NCBI GenBank assembly: GCA_013396525.1
Contig: VWYX01000341.1
Span: 508,311 to 572,310 of the forward strand
Direction of reading: 5' to 3'
DNA from: Chaetorhynchus papuensis
Taxonomy: Eukaryota; Chordata; Aves; Passeriformes; Rhipiduridae
DNA: 64,000 nucleotides
Positions 12,597 to 26,119 of this stretch are shown piece by piece. Both the position numbers and the translations under genes were made by a program. The notes beneath the pieces were generated by a model. The model worked only from the letters and a program-made list of their open reading frames with translations. It did not search any database and was not told the origin of the DNA. How positions within the stretch are numbered: position 1 is the first letter of the stretch; the number at the start of each line of letters is the position of its first letter.

Positions 12597-15500
12597 TATT
12601 TTTGATATTAACATCATTTAGTCCACGCACAAAAACTACTGGATACCCAAAATCATTGATTTGCTTTTTTTCTTCAAACGATATCTTTTCCAAAATATTT
12701 TGTTGAGTTTTTAGATTTTTTTTTTTCAAGCTTTTTAAAGCATAAGGACAAATTTTCACCTAAGTTAAAAAGAAACTGGCCAACAATGATATTAATTTTT
12801 GAAGGTCTCTTTTAGTTTTTTTAAAAAAAGAGTAGCTATCAGAAAGAAATAGGTACAGACTAAGCCTGGCTTTAGGCAGTGACATGAATGGTAGAGAAAT
12901 GATCACTCTTGTCAGAAAAAAACCATGGCTTTCTGGCATTTATTGTTATTACTTAAATGAACCTATTTTATAAACAAAACTACTAACTATATAGAAATAC
13001 AAGATTCTGTAAGGCTCGAGTTAGCATTAAAAAAGTATAAATTGGACATCTTCTATACTGTCCTTCTTTCGTTGTTTTTTTCTCAGTAAGTTCCAGGAAG
13101 ACCAGCAGTTCAAACTGGTATGAGTATGAAGTGTCATACATAGTGTTATCAGTATAGAAGAAAAGCTGGGAGAGAGACTACATTAAGCACTTGCTCTTTT
13201 GCAGCAAAAATTATATCTAAAAAGTTATCACAGATGGCACATACTGCTGCAATGTGGTATTGTTTTGATGATGGGGTCAGCTGCCAAAATAAAGATTTGG
13301 ACACATAGTTGTACAAAAAAACCAGATCAAGAACTGTGGGTCCAAAATTTCCTCGGCTGTAATCCACTGTAATAAGTTATCCTAGGAGCTGCAGTAAATG
13401 TAGAGAATCTGCCTTTGGTATCACTGAAAAACACAACTGAACTTTTCTCACTTTTGCATGACCGTGGCACTGGGCTATGGAGAGGAGGCTACGAAATAAT
13501 CTGGATTCTCACCAATACCCATGAAATTCACAGCTTATAAAATCAGAGCACAAGGAATCTCATTTTCTTGCAATGAATCAGCTACAAGTACAATACTCTA
13601 TCTTTTTTAGTTTAAATGAATTTCATGGCAGGATTGGACAAAGCCACCTGCTGCCAACTGTCTTGGCAACTGGCAGCATTGGTGCTGGCTGCTGCCAAAG
13701 TGCAGCACGTTGCCATACATCTGTCAGAGGTGCTATAAACCAGCAAGCTTCAGCGCTCCTCTCCACTGCTTCCTCCTCCCAAATCCCTGACGGCTACAAC
13801 ATGGCAAAGGTGGGAGACCTCACCCAGAATTCTGGCTGTACTGGGGAGCTGGCAGCATCTCCCTCCTGGCTTTGTCCCTCCCTCTTGGCCACTTGAAGGC
13901 AGAGAAAAGCTGTGCGAGTGTGTCCACGAGACACAGCCTCCCTTCTGACTCTTAACCACTTATGATGGGCTCAAAAGGCTGCTGGTAGCCACGGGCTTTT
14001 TCAGATTGCCAATGGCAGTGCTGAATTTAGCTAGGCCATCCTCCTCCTCCCAGAAGTTACATAGGAACTGAGACAGATGATGATCTAAGTTGTTCATCTC
14101 CCTCTTTAACTCAGGGATGGCAATTTAGGCACCTAGGCAGCTCATGTGAACTTAGCTCATGTTTTTAACAAGGATTTTGATCACTGAATTTTGAAGCACG
14201 CTGAGAAGAGCCTTGAAAGCTTCTTTAAGAACAAATCCATGAAATTTCAATTTGAAGTGGAGTTGAGAGTGCAGACACATACCCAGTCCTCTTGTCAACC
14301 GCTGCCAATCATTCAGAAGAACCAGATAATAATGAATTGTCTTAACAGGAAACAATGGTGAAGCATATAGACACTGTAAGAACTGATGTGAAACTCACAT
14401 AATGAGTTTCACAACACCCGGTGATGTTTTCCAGGCTCTCACAACTGCCACAGTGGAGTTACGTAGGACCTCAGGTTCTAAACGACAGCAAAAATACACT
14501 TAGCCCTGCTAATCGTAGAGAAAAACTGACAAGTAGTTCCCTAAAGGTTAGAAAATAAAAGAGTAAATAAACCTTCCACCTCACCACCCATCAAGATTTT
14601 CTGAAGGAAGTCCTAACCCGCTGATACCAATGGTTACACTTCCAATTTTCTGATACAGTCTCTTTCAGTCTTTGCTAAATCACAAAAATAGTTATATAAA
14701 AAAAAGAAGAAAACATGCAGTCACTGTTTCTTAAATTACCATGTTCAGCAAATATAGACAAAGAGGCCAGGCTAAATTCTCAAAAGAAACTTGTTTTAAA
14801 AAAGAGAAATTATTTATTACTGATTAGTCTGATTTGATGGATTAGAAGACAATCAGTCAGTGTATTTATCAAATGGCACTCTAAAACATGTCAGAAATGA
14901 ACATAACAATATGCAGACCTGATGTCTAACAGAGAGCAAATCAATCCAAGTGGACATATTATTTTACAATACACACTCTCTGAGCAACCAAGGGATGAAT
15001 AGGGGGTTAAGGAGAGAGCAAAAAGCTCAAAACCTATTACCTTTTATTACAAACTACTGTGAATAGAGCCAACAACCACTAATAGCAGAGACACCAGTCC
15101 TAAATGACTTACAGGCCTTAAAGACTCTTAGACAGCATTAAATGAATTAAGTTGATTCTTAGCCAGTATTAACTACTACCTAAAAGCAAAAGTATCCAGT
15201 CAAAGAGAATCCTTGATCTCCTCTGCTGCTCAAGGTGGGGAGTTCAGGAAGCTGAAGTCAAAGTGACAAACCAGCAAGAATCTTAACCTAGCTGCCCTGC
15301 ATCAGAAAATGCACTTTGTGTAACATGTTCATCTTCATTTCTTGGTTTGCATTGTTTCTAGGATGCCAGTAACTAAGCCCAGTAAACATGTACGTGCATG
15401 TGAACCACAAGGATGAAGTTACAGCAGGCAGTGTGCTTATTTAGATGACTGAATTTATGTAAGCACTTAAGTTTATGCAGAATCAGGGTCTTGTATTTTA

Positions 15501-16666
15501 GAACAGGACGTAATTCATTTTGCACGTTATATATTCAGTGGGAAACAAGCTGTGAGTGAGTGCAGTCTTGGGGTTCTGTATTCAAAGTCCAGAAATTCAA
15601 ATTCATCCATGGTTCCCACAGTATCCATTACTCTCCCCACTTGCACATATGTAGTGTTTTGCATTGCTGTTTATGCTAAGAAATTTATGCTTTGAAGTGT
15701 ATGTAAACATTACCAACTTATGTTTCCCACAGCTGCTGTAACTCTAAAGTTCTTGGCTTCTGTGCATTTAAATTAACAGTCATAGCAATATACCAAAGCC
15801 TCTTCTTGCACTGAAATTCAATTCTAGGTAATTGTTTTACAGTATATAACCAAAACACTCATATTGATCTCCTGCTGAAACAGCTTTCCTTCTCAGAACA
15901 TTCTGAAGTAACAGTGGCAGGTCACTTCTGCTCCTGCACAGCATCTCATCTTCATACCTAACATTTGCTCAAAATCATGGGGTTTTTTCAACATCATGGA
16001 CACCTGCCCTTCTGAAAGGCCCTATTCAGAGCACATAGGAAGTTTTCAAGTAAAGTCTTGTTGAAATCACCCACTCACAGAAAAAAAAAAAAAATCCAAA
16101 CAAGACAGGTAACATATTGTTTAATCCCCTATCCTTTGTCAATCTCTACAGCATTTAAATCGACACTTTTGTACCTGTCCCCTCCTCACCAAGAAATAAA
16201 TAAACTTCTAAGCAAAGAAGTGCTAGAAACTTCAACTCAGTAGGTAACTTTCTAAAAGTCAGAACTGGCAAAAATGGGGACAAAGAACGAAATTATTTCC
16301 TGTTACAGTTAAACAGTAATTGAATCATATTTGCAAGGTAAATTATTTTCTCCCGGAAAATAAGCAATTTTCTCAAATAATTAAAAAATTCCTGCACAGG
16401 GTCTTCATCAAAATGTAAAATTCCATCCTCACTGGTCACAGTCTGTGAAAAACTGTGAGCTTCTTAAAAAGGACATTTAGAATTGAAAAATTTTGCCAAT
16501 CTCAATTCTTTATTAAAACACTTCAATATTTTCCTATGTGTATTTATACAATATATAAAAATGAAGAATATGGAATACTGTTCTGTTCTGGTGATCTTTA
16601 TTTAACAAGGAACTCAATAAGATGAATGACGTGAACACCTACAGAATGGCCCAAGCACTGGAAAAC

Positions 16667-16702
16667 CTATTTCAGAATGAACTGCTATTTCAGAATGAAC
16701 TG
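16667..16702 (+). repeat. Perfect 18-bp tandem duplication
   Basis: CTATTTCAGAATGAACTG is repeated twice without a mismatch or spacer, which suggests a recent duplication. Confidence 0.95.
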
Positions 16703-17034
16703 CTGAAGGACAGAAATCTACTCAGATAAGCAAAAGTATGGCTAATAGGCAATTTGCTCATAGTAGTAAAGTTCACTCCAAGAAGACTGTTTTTAAGACA
16801 GTACAGGAATCAGAGGTTGATAACTGAATTTTCAAAAATAAAAGATAGAAACAAGGCCCAAATTTTGAGCAGAAAAAGTAACTAACCACTGAAATAACTC
16901 ACCAAGAATCAGCAATAATTTTCTGTCTCTGTGTATTTTAAAATCAAGAACAAGTTTTTGTAAAAGGCAATAAAAAAATCCTGTGGCCTACATCATGCAG
17001 AAGACTCCAAGTGCATCTTTTTGCCTGGTGCACT

Positions 17035-17062
17035 AGAAATTTCCTTTAAGAAATTTCCTTTA
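17035..17062 (+). repeat. Perfect 14-bp tandem duplication
   Basis: AGAAATTTCCTTTA is repeated twice head to tail without a mismatch. Confidence 0.95.
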
Positions 17063-19411
17063 CGTCGGTGATTTTGGTGAAGAACTAAGAGCACAAGCAG
17101 AGTTAAGGACTGTGCATCCCAGAGCTCAGTGATCTCCACTGCACCTTAGCCCCTGCCTGGAGAACCACATTTCTGAAATTTCAAAGAGGAATTCGGAAGT
17201 GTGAGAATCCACATGTTTAGGGTATGTGAACTAATGAAGTTTTCCCACACTTCCACTGTGAAGCCAGCCAAAGACAAAGTCTGCATTCATCTGCTGCCAT
17301 ATCTCACGGCACCAAAATCTACTAAATCACACAAAACTTACACTTGAATATTACTGGCTGCAACCAAAGTAAGAAAGAAGTAATATAAATGTTAATGAGA
17401 TGATGTCTGTTTCACTTTATTTAAAAGCCAGCCTAATCCCATAATCCTAACAAACAAAAATATTAGGCTCTCCATAATTACAACATAACAATGTCCAGAT
17501 GGTCTTGTCTGTGGGAAACAAGAAGAACAAGAGGCTTTACAAGTTAAATTCCAGGGAAAAAGTCCAAGTCCCAGGGAAAACTAAGACCTACTCCTGGAGG
17601 TGTTGAAAGAGTGACTCGACTGCAGTAAGTAGCAGCTGTGGCTTATAAAGGTATTCCATTTCATGTTTAAAGGTGAGTCAGGCGTACATACTCCAATACT
17701 ACAGAAGAAAGAACAGTTTGTGTGAGGAAGATTGAACATTTTTCAATCTCCCTTTCTAAATTTGTGTGGTTTATTTAAGAGCTGTGAAAACTACGAATCA
17801 GCCATTGAGTTCTCAGTGATAGCTGCATTAACAAAACAGACAAAGAATTAGAAAGAGAGGGAGGAGATCAGAAAGTTTGTACTTTTTCCCTTGAGAAGCC
17901 TCACTGTGGTGCATAGTTGGAAGTGCCATTTTAGCCATACTAAGGTAGAACTACTGTGCAAGGATACCCACATTCAGTTCTTTGGACTGCAGTGCCCCTT
18001 TATGTAAACTCAGCCCATGATGCTCCAACACAGGCTTAAAATGGGGTTTCAGAAAAATTTCAAAAGGGGTCTTGGAGCCAGATTATTCAAGCTAGAAGGG
18101 AAGTCCCTCAAGAAAAGCTTTTGAACCTTGACTAAAAAAAATGAAGGAAGCTAATATGCTGACAAGAAAAGAGGAGAAAAATGTCTACTCACCACAAACC
18201 AAAGCCTTGGAAAGCAGTGCATGTTTGGCAGACTAAATGAACTGAATGTGACCTTTTTCCTTATTTAGAGACTTTAGAAAATCTGTTACTTTTGAACACA
18301 ATAAGCACTGTGGCTTTATAGAATATAATTAGTTGCACTGCAGACAACGTTAAGACTTCACTTTTGTTAACAGGAATGTAAACCAGGATATCTTCTATCC
18401 AGTGGTCCACACTAAATAACCAGGGGAAGAGAGTGTGCTCAAGAATAAAAGAGGGAATTTGTGCCAGGAACAGCCAAGAGCACTACATAATACCTATCGG
18501 GAAGGACAGGCTGTTTTATTGACTTGAGTATTTATTCTGTGTCAGTACTCAAAAAGGGGAAACAAAATGATCATGATGACTCTTGGGCTTGTTGTGCTGA
18601 TGCCAAATGCACTAAGTGCACTTAAAGTAATGAAAAAGTTAATCCAGAAGTCAGAAGATAGAAAATTAATTGATAGGAATATAATTAAAGATAGGCAGCT
18701 TTTTTTTTTTACTATCGATCTTATAAGACTGATTTTATCTTTCCATCTGATTTAAAGTTGGCAACTAAAGATTATGCACAGATGAACGCTTTAACATATT
18801 AAGGCATTGCACAGTGTCTGATCTAGTAGCAAATTTTCATGTTGAAAAGATACAATACCAGAACATTCTAGATTAAGAACTAAAACCCATCTACTTAACC
18901 AGATTGTAAGCACCAAGTGTCTGTTACCGAAACAGGACCTCAAAGTACTCAGTACTTTAATGGCTCCTATTTAATGTTTACTGATACTTTGGAAATGAAA
19001 AAAAAAAATAAATAAACGAAAAAACCAAAACTTTACATACAACACAAAGTAAATAGTGTAAATTATGCTAAAGACAGGGCAATCCTGCCCATGCAGATAA
19101 AATGCAGTTCATTACACCCAACTGCAAAGGAGGATTTTTGAGAACAAACCATGCAGACTGTATCTATAAAATAGAATCATGCATTTTGGAAAACAGTGAT
19201 CATGGAAGGGACTTAAGATCAGCACAGGACTTAAAAAAGCAGATAATTAAAAAAAAAAGAGTTTCAAGAACTGGGAGCGTAAGTCATTTGGTACTTGGAA
19301 GTGTAATTGGGGAGTAAAGAGCAGGAAGTGATAAATATATGTAGCACCTCTTTATGTAGTACTGATGAGAATGATATTTCATACTATGACTTCTGTCACG
19401 TGCATTTTTAG

Positions 19412-19710
19412 AAGTGTGTTGAAAATCTGGAGAGGGTTCAGAAGAGAGCCAGAAAAAAAGTTAGAACTAGAGATAATGCCTCACAATTGAAAGGAATCAA
19501 ACCGTTCAGCTTGCAAGAAGAAAACGGAGAAGTGAGTTGACTAAACTATGTTAGTTCCTCCACAAGAAGAAAAGAGCAGGAACAGAAGAACTCTTTAATC
19601 TTATGGAAAATGACTTAGCAAGAACCAGCAACTGGAAGCCAAATTCAAATGAGAAATGGGGTACACATTTTTGCCACTGAAAATGACTAATGATTACACG
19701 AGCTTCCCAT
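19412..19710 (+). mobile_element. Old CR1-like LINE fragment
   Basis: A segment beginning with CTGGAGAGGGTTCAGAAGAG continues through recognisable but heavily diverged CR1 ORF2 3' sequence (AACTGGAAGCCAAATTCAAA, then the near-end of ORF2). The divergence is far greater than in the other copies, pointing to an old CR1 subfamily. The element may extend upstream to about 19160, but this is not certain. Confidence 0.75.
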
Positions 19711-21772
19711 CAAAGACCAGCTCAGACAGCTGGGATGTCCTTATTGGCCTTGAACTCAATTAACCTATGACTTCCATCAAAGTTTATGACTGGTCCTGAG
19801 AGCTGCACACTGAAAGCTCATTGAAGCTTTTGCTGCTGACAAGACCACGCCCTGCACTACCTATTCCACCTCTGCATGCAAGGTCTAAACAAACATATTC
19901 CCTGCTCTTTGTCCAAGGGTTTCTCTTGCCACATTTTAACTGGAAGGCAACCTATCAAAGAGGAAGCAGACATTTCACAACTCTTTTCCTAAGTAAACAC
20001 AGAGGAAATTGCCCCAAGCGTGGGTGGCCAAGTTCCATGAACCCTACCGAGCTGCCCCATGGCAGCGTGACCATTGGTAGCTGCTCACTGCAGTGCAAAC
20101 TGCTGTGGATTATCCCAGAAATTCCCAAATGCTGCCGTGCCCTGGGCTGTTCATCGGAAAACTAAGGATTCCTATGTCTCGGAGTTAGAAAGAAACAGCA
20201 CTCGGCACTCCCACGCTGTAAAGATAGTGAACAGGAAAATAAGATGCACCTCCCAAGTATTACTTGGGATGTCGTAATTCCTCAACAAATCTTCCTTAGA
20301 ACTTTAAGACAGATAAAATAAAAAAAATCCCAGTATTCATTTAGATGAAAATCCCATACACCTTCCTTACAAGCACAGCTTAGCTTTTACAGTCTCAATT
20401 AATGGGCATGCGCATGCGAAATGTTACTTGAAGAGTCTTGGTTTTCTTTTCTATTGCAAGAAGATTTTTTGTTCCTTAGAATGCCAAAGCAAAACTTGAA
20501 ATCGTTATCTAGTTATAAATTCTGATCTAATAATTCATAACCTAAATGGTAACTAATAAGGACTTATTTTTAGGAGAACAGATGCAGAGTTGCTTTAGAA
20601 ACAAAACCAAAAATTCAGTGTCATGATTTTTGTGATCCAGAACACAGGATATTAGGACATTTGGGACTGACAATACTGTAAGTGATATTTTTTCTAGCCA
20701 AAGAGACACCATCAGTCAAATTAAATTCTATTAAATCTGTAAAAATTGAGAGTGTTTAAAATATTTAAAGGTTTGAGGAATTATATCCATTATTTTCTCC
20801 TTCTCCCTATTTTTGTGATTTTACTATTACATTTTCTTATTTTACAGACTAAGAAAAGAGAAGGATTTTGTGGTCCCACAGAGATGGACAGATACAATCT
20901 TTTATTTATTTTTCTGATATTGAAAATAGGTACATAATGAAGATTTACTATGGATGAGTTTAATTCATTCATGACAGTTATATATCACCTTGTCATGCAA
21001 TTTTTTTAACATATCCTCACTTTTTAAAAAACTCAATTAAAAGAAAAAAAACCATTTAAATTGCCAGAGATAACATTTATTAGCTTCAGGCTAGGACTCA
21101 CTAAGAAGCCTGAAGCTTAGTTAAGTATCCATCTTCTTATAATTAATCCGTTTTTTCTTTTTATTTTTAAAGGAAGAAAAATATCTACAAAATGGAGAGA
21201 ATGGATAAGACTTAGAGAATAATTACTCTTGAAGGTTAAAGATTTTCAAATACTCATTAAAGAAATGAATGGAACTGTTAAAAGAAAAAGGACTGAATTT
21301 TCTTTTTTGATAAATTTCAAGAAAATCGAGAGGTCCACTTTGATTTATGGGCTAAAATGTATCTTAGTGTCCTCCCTTCCTTGCCTCCAGTGAGCTGGTA
21401 ACTCATTCCCTTCCTTAAGTTTTATGCTCATTTGATGGTACAGACTTGGAAAAGAACAACAAACTAAGCTATGTCTTTACAGATAGTGACTTGTGCAATC
21501 TTCAGCTGCAAATACACAGATCCTGGTCATCTCTCCCCATGACCTGCTGTCTTGCTACATGCCTATTTTTGGCTTCAACATCATGGAAAGAGAGCCAGGA
21601 GCAAGCCATCAGGGATGGTACAGCGGGAAGGACAGGCACCCCCTGTCAGGCTCTGCAGTGAAGCAGCTACATTTCACATCCCACTGGGCAGCTGGCAGGA
21701 AGAATTCCCACTACAACCAAACCAGGTCCCAAGCTAGGAGCAGACTACATCCTGCCATTTCATATACAGCAC

Positions 21773-22150
21773 TGTCATGGTTTAGGAATGGTATTCCCCG
21801 ATTCAGTTCTCCCACCCACCTCCAATTGGAGGTACAAAAGGCAAAGATCACAGGTTGTGATAAGAACAATTTACTGGAAATGGCAATGAGATAAGAATAC
21901 AAACAGTAACAGCAACAACATTAATAACAAAAGGTATAAGAAATGATTCACACAGAAAAATTCCCCAATAATAGACAACACCAGATGGCTCCCTCTGCAT
22001 TTTCTCGACCAGGAACTCCTTCTCCTCAAGAGTCCCTTTCCCTGCCCCCAGTAATGACATGAGGTAGTACAGAATAACCTCTGTGTCCTGCTCATGCCCC
22101 CTCATGGCTACCACAAAAACTCACCCTGTCCTGGCTGGAATAAGGAAAAG
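21773..22150 (-). mobile_element. Avian endogenous-retrovirus solo LTR, second type
   Basis: It begins TGTCATGGTTTAGGAATGGT on the plus strand and has an A-rich (AAC)n/AATAACAA central block (21900-21935). It ends near CTGTCCTGGCTGGAATAAGG; the right boundary is approximate. The ends and the central block match a common avian LTR type read in the reverse direction. There is no flanking gag, pol or env sequence. Confidence 0.7.
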
Positions 22151-23368
22151 CACATTTAGGTTTCCCACCTGCATGCAGTATGTTCCCATTTGCAGCTGTA
22201 GCACAACACAAGCACAGTTTTGCCATTTAGCAAGCCCAAACTGCTCTTTATTTCTCAGGTAACATGGACTTCTCCTCTAGACTGACTTTTGTCACACAGG
22301 TAAATTCAAACTTACTGGCAATTCAAACAACCCAGGAGTCAAAGGAAAGCATTAGACACAGGGAATAACATTTCTCCCCTTTCCAAACTCTGCTCTGAAA
22401 GTAAAATGCACTTTAATGATCTATTTAAACATTAATCATTCAAAAATATATTCTTTAGTCACTGTAGAAAAATTTACATACCTGTAGGTATGCCACTCAT
22501 AACAGTTCTTTAAATACCTTCTAAATCAAGTTGCATTTTGGACAGTGAAAGTTCTACTTTGACAACAAACATGTTAAAATAATGTCCCATAATGACTAAC
22601 AGTGACTACCCCAATAACAACTAATAATTTAGAAGTTCTGTTTATTCTTTTGCCCCCAAGGCTTTGTGAACTGCTGACGGGGGAAGTAGGAGAGAAATCA
22701 CCCTCTGTGCCCGCCAGTCGGTAGCAGATCCAAAGCTTCCCAGGAAGCAAGCAGGTGCTGGCTGAGAGACAAGACATAACCGGATGGATCAGTCACTCAG
22801 ATCACTTGGAAAGGCCTCTGGTCTCCTCCACTGCTTTTTCAGTCCCTCTACTGTTACGTTTCCTTCTTGCCTCTGCTCCTATCATGCTGACCATTATTCT
22901 CTGTAACTTTGGTGATGGGTTATGGCAGATTTGAGTGCAAACACACCAGACATGATTTCATTAACTAGTTCAGACACTGACACCAGTGAGGCTGGATCAC
23001 CTCAGGCTGCACACAGAACCCCAAAACATCCATGTTCCACCTTACCAACAGCAGTGGATACTGGATATGTGACAGCAGTTCTCCAACTGTCCTTCTAAAT
23101 GCAGTGTAGATAGACACTGAGTTTTGCTATCCTGTCACAATGAATGGCTTTGCTTATTTCTATAAAACATCTGAAAATCTCCCTCCTAGCACACCTTTGC
23201 CCTCTTATCATAAATGACTGAAAAAGAGACAGCTTCTTCTCCTTGTAAAGGAAAATCATGTTTTACCTTTATTTATTCTTGGTTGCAGTGAAATAACACT
23301 AAAACCATCTGGCAACTAGCTAAAACTAAGGACAAACACCCTCCACAACACCACTATTAGGTAAACAT

Positions 23369-23570
23369 AGAATCACAGAATCATAGAATGATTCGAGTTA
23401 GTAGAGACCTTTAAAGGTCATCTAGTCCAAAACCCCTGCAGTGGGCTGGGACATCAATCACTAGGTTCAGGTTGCTTCAAGCCCTGTCCAACCTGACCGT
23501 GAATGCTTCTGAATATGGGGCATGCACAACTTCTCTGGGCAACCTGTTCCAGCTTCCCACCAGCCTCGAT
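23369..23570 (-). mobile_element. CR1 LINE 3' fragment with target-site duplication
   Basis: The plus strand begins with the inverted CR1 tail (two ATAGAATC-like units), followed by the CTTTAAAGGTCATCTAGTCC motif, then CR1 3' sequence to 23570, so the element is on the minus strand and 5'-truncated. The 8 bases GTAAACAT occur immediately before (23361-23368) and after (23571-23578), a perfect direct repeat that looks like a target-site duplication. Confidence 0.93.
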
Positions 23571-23927
23571 GTAAACATGCTAAAAAAAGACCAAAAGCAA
23601 GCAGAGATAAGCAGCGCATGGATTTGCGAGGAAATTTTCAACTAACTGAAAATCTTGTTTTCTAGTTTCTCTTAGCTGGCCATATGATTTCTCATCACAT
23701 TTTCTTCAGTGAAAGCCCTAAATATAAGCATGTAAGTTTGTGCAAATAAAACAGATGCAAAAAACCTACACAGCTGAAGAGTATGTATGAAAAAAAAGAA
23801 CAGAAAGCTACATTGGTTAGAAGTTTACTCATAAAGGGAATAATTATTTATAAGAAAGAGTCCCAACACAGTAACATAAAATGCAGTCAGCAGTTGAGGT
23901 TTTTTGGCTGGGTTTTTTTTGTTGTTC

Positions 23928-23948
23928 TTTTTTTTTTTTTTTTTTTTT
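23928..23948 (+). repeat. Poly-T run (21 bases)
   Basis: This is the longest homopolymer in the window. Others of 13-17 bases are at 6264-6280 (A), 16081-16094 (A), 29632-29644 (A), 38253-38269 (T) and 48848-48864 (A). None has a recognisable element next to it that would make it a retroposon tail. Confidence 0.9.
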
Positions 23949-25240
23949 AATGTTAAGCATAGCTAAGCAGGTATTTAGAGAGCAGAACATGCAACATAGG
24001 AAAGCATTAGACAGGTGAATTATGCCCAGCTGACTTGCATGACTTATCAATTCTGAAATGTCATTTCTGTATAGAAAGGAAACCTGAACCATATTGGATC
24101 CTATCTGCTGTAACTGGGGGGATACAACACTCGTTTTCTTTTAGTTTCATTCCCGGGCTCCTTGGGTCTTTCCCACCGAACACATTATAACTTTGCTGAA
24201 CTCTGTTGCTTGGTTTTACATCTCCAAAATAAACTTGGATTTTTTCCCTAGTGAAAATCAATTTAAAAAAAAAGAAGAAAATGGTACTATTTTTTTAAAG
24301 AGAGAGAACACAAATTAATGATGTACATGTGGAGAGAAACTAGCAGTGGTTAAAATTTTCTGGTCATGTCATCATTGGTGCTGAACAAGGTACATAAACA
24401 CTATCAGAGATATACTGGAATAGCAGCCCTTACTTCCACTAGGCAGCACTGCAAACATGTCCCCAGGAATCCAGTAATGGAACGGAGAAAATTGAACATG
24501 TGTGACAGAGAGAGAGTGAAATGAAGCACAAAAAAGAAATGCAACACAAAAGACTTAAAAGGGTTCAAGGTGTGAAAACACTGAGGAAAAAGTCAGAATG
24601 TGAGGGATGTGTGAACCAGTGCAAGTGCAAGAGAACGGTTACAGGATTTTGAGTGAGTGAGGCTGAAAGTGATAGAGAACAAGCAAGCACAAATGTGGAA
24701 GAGAAGACAGGGGTGCAGGTGAGCATACAAGTGAGCAACAGAGCATGGCAGCAACAGGCTGTGATGCATTAAGAAATGGCAAAAGTAGGAAAACTGGAGA
24801 GAAAACAGTTTCAATCAATTTCTTCTTTGGTGTTGCTTTTACCCTTATCATTGATCAGAAAAGAGAGTATTACATGAAAACATTCCAGACAACCACGTGA
24901 GAAAGAAACAAAAGCCGTGGTAATCACTAAGAATTATCAATGAACAAGGCATTGGGAAATTGCCTTCAATTTTGTCCACCAAGCTGAGGCAGTCAGAATG
25001 ACCGTTCAGTGTGTTCTCTGGAAAACAGCAGAGCGGAAGAAAGGGCAACTAGTAACTTCAAAAGAGCAACTGAGCACTTAAATGTCTTCTCCTTCTTTTA
25101 TGAACTGTTCTTGCCACAGTCTACGTGAAGGCAAACATGTGCAGTATCGCAATAAAGCCTTCAGCAAGGAATTAGGAGAACAAAAATTAGGAACCTCAGA
25201 CATTAAGCGCAACTTTCTCTAAGGCATGATTAAATAAAAG

Positions 25241-25388
25241 GTGCTGGGTTTGCATGACAAGATTTTGGCTGGCGGGGTGACTCATGAGCCTTTTGTTATG
25301 TTTTCTTTCCCCTGTTCAGCTGAGGAGGAGAGTGAGAGAGTGGCTTTGGTGGGCACCTGGCAGTCAGTAAAGATTAACCCACCACCAC
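25241..25388 (+). mobile_element. Internally deleted solo LTR, third type
   Basis: The first ~38 bases (GTGCTGGGTTTGCATGACAA, then GATTTTGGCTGGCGGGG) are the 5' end of a common avian LTR. They join directly to its last ~110 bases (ACTCATGAGCCTTTTGTTAT, AGCTGAGGAGGAGAGTGAGA, GGCTTTGGTGGGCACCTGG, AACCCACCACCA). The several hundred bases in between are missing, so the copy is a deletion relic. Confidence 0.75.
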
Positions 25389-26119
25389 AACAACACAGCT
25401 GCAGTTACATAAAAATATGAAACCAGGAAATATTTCTCCATTCACATAAAAGAAACTTGAAAGAAACAGAGGTATTCCAGTACTTATCTGGATAATAACA
25501 GTTATGGTGTTCAAATGACTCTGCTTTTTCTGGTAGCTGTCTTGATGCATCACCTCTTTCTTGATTTCTCTCTTTAACACTTAGACTAGAGGATACTTTT
25601 TTTAAACTGGTACTCCTTCTTAGAATTTCAAGACAATTTCCACCTATGTAAGATGTCAAGTAGAAAAAAGAGGAAGCTATTTCATTTCATGTGGTTAATG
25701 GCAGAGAAAACGGCTTGTTTTGGTTTTTTGAAGACGGTTTCAAGTTTATTAGAGTGCAAGAGTATTAAAGCCAAGAGGCTGGATGACTTCCCCGTGAGCA
25801 CTCAAACTCTCAAGAAGAGTTATTTCATTTAACCTTCTGACAGTCATATTTATTTTATAAAAAAAGATGTAATTTATCATATTCACAAAAAACTGTAATA
25901 AAAGATTCCCATGGATTCATTTATATCTTGAAGGTTACTGAAGGTCTGCATGGTGGATAAATAACTCATTTGTGCTTATCTAGCCTCAAATTTGGATTTC
26001 ATGAGCCAGATTGCACCAACAGCTTTCTCAAAAACGACATACACAATATATTATAAATAATATGTAGTGTGGCGTGTTGCTAATGAATTCCTCCGGGATT
26101 ATTGGGGTTTCATTCTGCT

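Noticed and set aside
23881..23950. Poly-T run as the tail of a minus-strand retroposed gene
   Set aside because: The sequence next to it has no recognisable coding or SINE sequence and no flanking duplication.
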